Part shown: positions 53,370 through 57,474 of the stretch, one piece after another
Position numbering within the stretch: the first letter of the stretch is position 1
Layout of the letters: the number at the start of each line of letters is the position of its first letter
From: Bradyrhizobium sp. Ghvi
Lineage (GTDB): Bacteria > Pseudomonadota > Alphaproteobacteria > Rhizobiales > Xanthobacteraceae
Direction: 5' to 3'
DNA length: 57,474 bases
Assembly (NCBI RefSeq): GCF_900115265.1
Contig: NZ_FOVU01000020.1
Location: 1 to 57,474, forward strand
Position numbers and translations under genes: made by a program
The notes under the pieces: generated by a model
Told to the model about the DNA's origin: nothing
Seen by the model: only the letters and a program-made list of their open reading frames with translations
Database searches by the model: none

Positions 53370-53751
53370 TGCGAACCGACCGCTATTGTCGATCCATGCC
53401 TCGCTTTATGTGCTTAACTGCTACTATGATCCTGTCGATGCTGCCGGTCGTCGCGAACGCTGCGCCAATTCAAAAGCGGCCTAAGCCTGTCTGGCAAGGT
53501 TACGGCTTCCTGCCCGTCTATTCGCCAGCCGCTGAGCAAGAGCAGCCCCCTCTACAAGCAGAAGGACGCAATGGGCCGGCTCTCGCGCGTCGACCGGCGC
53601 CGGTATACCCGGTTCCTCAGTACTACGGCTGGGATGGCGAGTGGCACAATTTCGGTCCCCCGGCTTCGGCGGCGGCCGCCACAACGGCGGCAGTTTCGGG
53701 CCGTGTTGGACGCGGACGCCGATCGGACCGATCTGGAATTGCGGGTGATCA
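53369..53751 (+). pseudogene. Small exported protein with frameshifts
   Basis: The ATG at 53369 overlaps the marR stop and leads into a signal peptide (CLTATMILSMLPVVANAA) and VWQGYGFLP. The family then expects a GYRQPL-type segment; that is found in a shifted frame (RQPLSKSSPLYKQKDAM). The first frame resumes with VPQYYGWDGEWHNFG. After a run of five C near 53660-53665, the conserved ending NGGSFGPCWTRTPIGPIWNC appears in another frame, stopping at 53751. I recall such WQGYGFLPGY...CWTRTPIGP proteins as common in Bradyrhizobium. At least two indels break it here. Confidence 0.65.
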
Positions 53752-54121
53752 GCGCGGCCGGGAGAAACTTCCGGGCATTGCGCGGGATTATGTTGAGGCG
53801 TCTACTGACGTCCTCGCCTGTCTTCGTCATCGTGCCGCAGCCGCACCGGCAGAGCATGCTCGCAGTTCGGTGATCAGCTTCACATGAGGCAAATTAGCAG
53901 GCAAGTAACTCCGGTTGCGATGACAATCTTGATCCGATCCGGCGCGAGGCCAACGCCGACGTGATGCATTGGTCTGGAATGGCGGTTGGAAACCGGAGTG
54001 CCCGTTCGGCTACCAATATCCCCTCACCTAATCATCACTAGTTGTGCAGCTTTTTTGGGTGGCACAGACCGCGCTGGTCAGGTCTTGCAGCGATGAATGA
54101 GGCGCTCGATAAGGGGAGCCA
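53752..54121. other. Intergenic, no supported gene
   Basis: About 370 bases between the broken exported-protein gene and the methyltransferase. No gene recognised. Confidence 0.35.
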
Positions 54122-54781
54122 CTAGAAGCGGGTATTTTTGAGCAGTACATCACCCTCCACAGTGCGTGGATAGTGGGCCGCCACTTCGAATGATGGCAAC
54201 AGGTCAAGAATGGCTTGCAGCGACAACTGCCCTTCGTAGAGCTCGCGGTCGCTATATTCCGTGTAGAGGAAGCGCGTGTTGCTTAAGGTCTGCATGCCGC
54301 CGGCGATAACATCGGCTTCGGCTCCCTGGACATCCATCCAGATGAAATCGACCGTGTTCAGCTCCGCTTCGCTGCACCAATCGTCTAGCCGCCGCGTTTC
54401 AACAGGGACGGGGCGATCGAACCGAACCCAATCATACTCCGTAAGATGATTCTTCGGGCGGCGTATTGAGCCGGAGAGGTCCCATTCCTTCGCATCACCA
54501 TCTGCATTGCTTGGATGGAAGTCGATCATCCCGTTTCGATCACTGATGGCGATTTCAAACAGCTTCACCTTGTTGAGGGATGAGCCCAGCTTCTTCTTGA
54601 AGCGCGCGATCGCTCTGGGATCCGGCTCAAAACAGTAGAGCTGAGCATGCGGGCAGAAATTGAGAAATTGCTGCGTATCGGTCCCGTCATTGCAGCCGAT
54701 ATCCAGGATGACGGGATTCGGCTTCTGAAGAAGTGAGACGATGTGCAGGTGTACTTCTGAGGACACAGGTGCTTTTTCCAT
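54122..54781 (-). CDS. noeI: FkbM-family methyltransferase, candidate NoeI
   Basis: From the ATG at 54781 the 219 residues form a SAM-dependent O-methyltransferase of the FkbM family: VILDIGCNDGTDTQQFLNF (motif I), LYCFEPDPRAIARFKKKL, KVKLFEIAISDRNGMIDFHP, VDFIWMDVQGAEADVIAGGM, LYTEYSDRELYEGQLSLQAI. NoeI, which 2-O-methylates the fucose on Nod factor in Bradyrhizobium and broad-host-range rhizobia, belongs to this family and has, as I recall, the same NDGTDT and YEGQLSL features. The frame stays open to 55141, but those residues look unlike the family. Another glycan methyltransferase is the alternative. Confidence 0.75.
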   Translation of the reverse strand: MEKAPVSSEVHLHIVSLLQKPNPVILDIGCNDGTDTQQFLNFCPHAQLYCFEPDPRAIARFKKKLGSSLNKVKLFEIAISDRNGMIDFHPSNADGDAKEWDLSGSIRRPKNHLTEYDWVRFDRPVPVETRRLDDWCSEAELNTVDFIWMDVQGAEADVIAGGMQTLSNTRFLYTEYSDRELYEGQLSLQAILDLLPSFEVAAHYPRTVEGDVLLKNTRF

Positions 54782-55452
54782 TTGGCCCGGGGATCGCGTG
54801 AGTTTCGAACCTTCGACGCCGCAATCACACGCCAGAGGCGCCGGCACAACGTATATCAACGTATATGGTTCATATGCTGCTCGGTCGCCCTGATCCATGG
54901 CGGCTATTTGGATGCCATCAATGTCAAAACGGAAACCTCTCGGATAGACAGGTGCAGCGACTGCCCCGCAATACAAGTTCCAACTTAGCGTTGGCAGAGG
55001 CGCCTGTGTGAGCCAGATCGTTGCCCGCGGTTCATTTTTCGGGATGGCCGAACGATCGGCTTCGCTCGAATGTCGTGTATCCGTTATTCTCAGTGGAGCG
55101 TGCACGGGCAAAAGTGATCTCTCGTCCGCAGCAATAGGCAATCAGCTCCATCACAGCTGGGCCAAATGTGTCCTGCCGTCAACGGTCAGCACCTCAGATT
55201 TCGCTGACGCAATTTGCGGCTTTCCAGATGTTGGCATATTGTTGCGACTGCGCTTGAGCGCTGCTCATCAAGGCGTGTTTGTGCACCGCACGGTTCGCCA
55301 GCGTCAGCTGCTAGATGCTGCCGTCAGACGAAGCAGTCAGGTGCTGCACCCGGCCGTCGCAGTTGAAAAGCGCGGCGCTTCGATCGGTGCAACGACCCCC
55401 TTGCAATATTGAGGAACCCTGGGCTCAATCCGCGTGCTTCGACGAAGCGCAA
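54782..55452. other. Intergenic between the methyltransferase and groESL
   Basis: Includes a perfect tandem repeat at 54847-54866. A plus-strand frame (55008-55412) is open for 134 codons, but I recognise no family. Both strands are unusually free of stops here; I do not call a gene. Confidence 0.4.
54847..54866. repeat. Perfect 10-bp tandem repeat
   Basis: CAACGTATAT occurs twice head to tail at 54847-54856 and 54857-54866. It lies 66-85 bases upstream of the minus-strand methyltransferase start, in the promoter zone, and could be a paired binding site. Confidence 0.55.
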
Positions 55453-55468
55453 TGTCATTTTTACAACA
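55453..55468. promoter_or_regulatory. NifA-type upstream activator site TGT-N10-ACA
   Basis: TGT at 55453-55455 and ACA at 55466-55468 with exactly ten bases between. It sits about 100 bases upstream of the first -24/-12 promoter and about 300 from the second, a usual distance for NifA action by looping. Matches by chance are possible for so short a pattern. Confidence 0.6.
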
Positions 55469-55570
55469 GCTTGGCGCGCTGCGTACCTCGGGCGTTTGCT
55501 TTCAGACAAAGACACGCCAGGCCAAGCTACGATTCAGCAGAACTGCGCGCCTCGATGGTTTAGCTCATTT

Positions 55571-55586
55571 TGGCCTGACTCTTGCT
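55571..55586 (+). promoter_or_regulatory. First sigma-54 (-24/-12) promoter copy
   Basis: TGGCCTGACTCTTGCT has GG at 55572-55573 and GC at 55584-55585 with the required ten bases between. The following sequence TTGGCTTGTCACAATGTGAC is shared with the second copy. It would drive the truncated groES-like ORF at 55640. Confidence 0.8.
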
Positions 55587-55639
55587 AAATTTGGCTTGTC
55601 ACAATGTGACTATCTCAAGCTTGAATTCAGGAGTTCTGC

Positions 55640-55807
55640 ATGAAATTCCGTCCGCTTCACGACCGCGTTGGCAAGCGTATCGACGCCCATGAGAAGACCG
55701 CTTGCGGCGTTATCATTCCCGACACAGCCAAGCAAAAGCTGCAGGCATGGATTGTTCAGCTCATTTTTGGCCTGACCCTTGCTATCATTTGGCTTGTCAC
55801 AATGTGA
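55640..55807 (+). pseudogene. Truncated groES copy fused to a read-through of the next promoter
   Basis: An ATG at 55640 with CAGGAG upstream opens MKFRPLHDRVGKRIDAHEKT and ACGVIIPDTAKQKL, the first ~33 residues of GroES with one deletion (DRVVVKR to DRVGKR). It then runs into the second promoter, which is translated as a hydrophobic tail (WIVQLIFGLTLAIIWLVTM) before a TGA at 55805-55807. The mobile loop, roof and last strands of GroES are missing. It is either a dead duplicate or an expressed 55-residue peptide with a membrane-like tail. Confidence 0.75.
55768..55783 (+). promoter_or_regulatory. Second sigma-54 (-24/-12) promoter, driving groESL
   Basis: TGGCCTGACCCTTGCT has GG at 55769-55770 and GC at 55781-55782, spacing ten. 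It lies about 60 bases upstream of the groES start. One groESL operon of Bradyrhizobium japonicum (groESL3) is known to be NifA/sigma-54 controlled, and this arrangement fits it. Confidence 0.88.
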
Positions 55808-55843
55808 CTATCTTTAACTCGTTCAAACGCTCAGGAGCTTTGC

Positions 55844-56158
55844 ATGAATTTCCGTCCGCTTCACGACCGCGTCGTGGTCAAGCGCGTCGACGCCGATGAG
55901 AAGACCGCTGGTGGCATTATCATTCCCGACACAGCCAGGGAAAAGCCCTCGCAGGGCGAGATCGTCGCTGTTGGCCCGGGCGGCCGCGACGAAGCCGGCA
56001 AGCTGATCCCGATCGACGTCGAGGTCGGCGACCGCGTGCTGTTCGGCAAATGGTCGGGCACCGAAGTCAAGATCGACGGCCAGGAGCTCTTGATCATGAA
56101 GGAGAGTGACATCATGGGCGTTCTCACCGATGTGTTTTCCAAGAGGAAAGCCGCCTAA
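55844..56158 (+). CDS. groES: Co-chaperonin GroES
   Basis: The 104-residue GroES begins MNFRPLHDRVVVKRVDADEK, has the mobile loop with GGIIIPDTAREKPSQGEIVA, and ends ESDIMGVLTDVF plus a basic tail. It forms the seven-membered lid of GroEL. AGGAG precedes the ATG by six bases. There is no CIRCE heat-shock element; instead a sigma-54 promoter lies upstream, so expression should follow NifA in low-oxygen nitrogen-fixing cells. The first 24 codons are nearly repeated in the truncated copy 200 bases upstream. Confidence 0.97.
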   Translation: MNFRPLHDRVVVKRVDADEKTAGGIIIPDTAREKPSQGEIVAVGPGGRDEAGKLIPIDVEVGDRVLFGKWSGTEVKIDGQELLIMKESDIMGVLTDVFSKRKAA

Positions 56159-56241
56159 TCCAGCGCTCGCACAGCTTCCCCCTGACGAGCGCCCGCTCGG
56201 GCGCGCCGAAGATGGGAGAACAAGAACTGAGGGAATTGTTT

Positions 56242-57474
56242 ATGACAGCCAAGGAAGTCAAGTTCGGAGTAGACGCGCGGGACCGCATGCTGCGCGGCGT
56301 CGACATCCTCGCCAATGCCGTGCAGGTCACGCTCGGTCCCAAGGGCCGCAACGTCGTTCTCGACAAGTCGTTCGGCGCTCCCCGCATTACCAAGGACGGC
56401 GTTGCCGTAGCCAAGGACATCGAACTCGACGACAAGTTCGAGAACATGGGCGCCCAGATGGTACGCGAAGTAGCTTCGAAGGCGGCGGACGCTGCAGGCG
56501 ACGGCACCACCACCGCGACCGTCCTGGCCGCCGCGATTGTCCGCGAAGGCGCCAAGTCGGTTGCGGCCGGTATGAATCCGATGGACCTGAAGCGCGGTAT
56601 CGACCTCGCGGTCGAGGCCGTGGTTGCGGACCTGCAGAAGAACTCCAAGAAGGTCACCTCGAACGACGAGATCGCCCAGGTCGGCACCATCTCGGCCAAC
56701 GGCGACCACGAGATCGGCAAGTTCCTCGCCGACGCCATGAAGAAGGTCGGCAACGAGGGTGTCATCACCGTCGAGGAAGCCAAGTCGCTCGAGACCGAAC
56801 TCGACGTCGTCGAGGGCATGCAGTTCGACCGTGGCTACATCTCGCCCTACTTCGTCACCAACGCCGACAAGATGCGCGTCGAGATGGACGACGCCTACAT
56901 CCTCATCAACGAGAAGAAGCTCTCCTCGCTGAACGAGCTGCTGCCGCTGCTCGAGGCCGTGGTGCAGACCGGCAAGCCGCTGGTCATCGTCGCCGAGGAC
57001 GTCGAAGGCGAAGCGCTCGCGACCCTGGTCGTGAACCGTCTGCGCGGCGGCCTGAAGGTCGCGGCCGTCAAGGCTCCGGGCTTCGGCGATCGCCGCAAGG
57101 CCATGCTGCAGGACATCGCGATCCTGACCGGCGGCCAGGCGATCTCGGAAGATCTCGGCATCAAGCTCGAGAACGTCACGCTCAACATGCTCGGTCGCGC
57201 CAAGAAGGTGATGATCGACAAGGAGAACACCACGATCGTCAACGGCGCCGGCAAGAAGGCCGACATCGAGGCGCGCGTGGCCCAGATCAAGGCGCAGATC
57301 GAGGAAACCACCTCGGACTACGACCGTGAGAAGCTCCAGGAGCGTCTCGCCAAGCTCGCCGGCGGCGTCGCGGTGATCCGCGTCGGCGGCGCGACCGAGG
57401 TCGAGGTGAAGGAGCGCAAGGATCGCGTTGATGACGCGATGCACGCGACCCGCGCGGCTGTGGAAGAAGGCATC
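56242..57474 (+). CDS. groEL: Chaperonin GroEL, 3' end beyond the window
   Basis: The first 411 codons are present, open to the right edge; full GroEL is about 545. It begins MTAKEVKFGVDARDRMLRGV and includes the ATP-binding VTLGPKGRNVVLDKSFG, AGDGTTTATVLAA, MNPMDLKRGID and VGTISANGD, then the apical-domain segment QFDRGYISPYFVTN. GGGA lies just upstream of the ATG. It is co-transcribed with groES behind the sigma-54 promoter. Bradyrhizobium has several groEL copies; this one is likely the symbiotic, NifA-controlled one that helps fold nitrogenase parts. Confidence 0.97.
   Translation, partial: MTAKEVKFGVDARDRMLRGVDILANAVQVTLGPKGRNVVLDKSFGAPRITKDGVAVAKDIELDDKFENMGAQMVREVASKAADAAGDGTTTATVLAAAIVREGAKSVAAGMNPMDLKRGIDLAVEAVVADLQKNSKKVTSNDEIAQVGTISANGDHEIGKFLADAMKKVGNEGVITVEEAKSLETELDVVEGMQFDRGYISPYFVTNADKMRVEMDDAYILINEKKLSSLNELLPLLEAVVQTGKPLVIVAEDVEGEALATLVVNRLRGGLKVAAVKAPGFGDRRKAMLQDIAILTGGQAISEDLGIKLENVTLNMLGRAKKVMIDKENTTIVNGAGKKADIEARVAQIKAQIEETTSDYDREKLQERLAKLAGGVAVIRVGGATEVEVKERKDRVDDAMHATRAAVEEGI

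Noticed and set aside
55008..55412. 134-codon plus-strand frame upstream of groESL
   Set aside because: Some segments look protein-like (VILSGACTGKSDLSSAAIG), but I cannot place it in a family and no ribosome binding site is seen. It could be a relic.
56106..57444. Very long frames on both strands (407 aa plus, 429 aa minus) over the chaperonin genes
   Set aside because: They are shadow frames of groEL, which is clearly coding from 56242 in another frame. The long stop-free runs reflect its GC-rich codon use.
1..57474. tRNA genes, CRISPR arrays, attachment sites
   Set aside because: I looked for T-loop GTTCGAATCC-like sequences and for regular short repeats and found none that hold up by eye. 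A tRNAscan-SE and CRISPR-finder run would settle this.

Overview
The window reads as part of a Bradyrhizobium symbiosis island. The evidence is a groES-groEL pair behind a sigma-54 (-24/-12) promoter with an upstream NifA-type site, a complete rhizobitoxine-type operon, a nodPQ-type sulfate-activation pair next to a sulfotransferase, a FixJ-like regulator beside a ruined fixL, a candidate Nod-factor methyltransferase (NoeI-like), and a BioR-controlled biotin cluster of alphaproteobacterial type. Between these modules lie long stretches of eroded sequence with transposase fragments, broken genes and many very small rhizobial ORFs, as is typical of such islands. The assignment to genus is an inference from gene content. 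I saw no tRNA, rRNA or CRISPR array.

Layout. 1-5.2 kb: start of an IS21-type istA running off the left edge, small ORFs, and panB-panC on the minus strand. 5.2-9.8 kb: minus-strand bioB-panD-bioF-bioD-bioA with overlapping or closely spaced genes, controlled by palindromic BioR-type boxes. 9.9-13.1 kb: the divergent plus-strand unit bioR, a Dabb-domain gene, pabB, pabA. Together these make a block for biotin, pantothenate and p-aminobenzoate/folate. 13.1-16 kb: a membrane-anchored coiled-coil protein, two tiny hydrophobic ORFs and a secreted S1/P1 nuclease. 16.4-24.5 kb: a tightly packed six-gene minus-strand operon in the order rtxA-C-D-E-F-G. It encodes a double-PLP fusion enzyme, a desaturase, a PuuD-like gamma-glutamyl hydrolase, an EamA exporter, an ATP-grasp ligase and a PuuA-like glutamine-synthetase-family ligase. 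24.5-26.8 kb: mostly eroded DNA. 26.8-31.1 kb: sulfotransferase-nodP-nodQ.

31-41 kb: mainly small hypothetical genes and pseudogenes (cold-shock protein, fixL), an intact fixJ-like regulator and a hemerythrin-domain protein. 41-44 kb: cobalamin-independent methionine synthase metE under a well-preserved cobalamin riboswitch. 44-52 kb: an exported protein of unknown function, a fucU relic, a flavin-dependent acyl-CoA-dehydrogenase-like monooxygenase, a secreted staphylococcal-nuclease-like protein and an IS5-type transposase tail. 51.3-53.4 kb: a MarR regulator divergent from an antibiotic-biosynthesis-monooxygenase/cytochrome b561/MBL-fold unit, with a perfect inverted repeat between them; the MBL gene is broken. 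54-57.5 kb: FkbM methyltransferase (candidate noeI), then a tandemly duplicated sigma-54 promoter plus groES 5' end, then full groES and groEL running off the right edge.

How the parts fit. Several modules can be linked to legume symbiosis: rhizobitoxine blocks host ethylene synthesis, the sulfate-activation and methyltransferase genes could decorate Nod factor, and the sigma-54/NifA chaperonin acts under nitrogen-fixing conditions. The most interesting possibility is that the rtx operon carries a gamma-glutamyl ligase and a gamma-glutamyl hydrolase together, which suggests a protect/deprotect step around the toxin.
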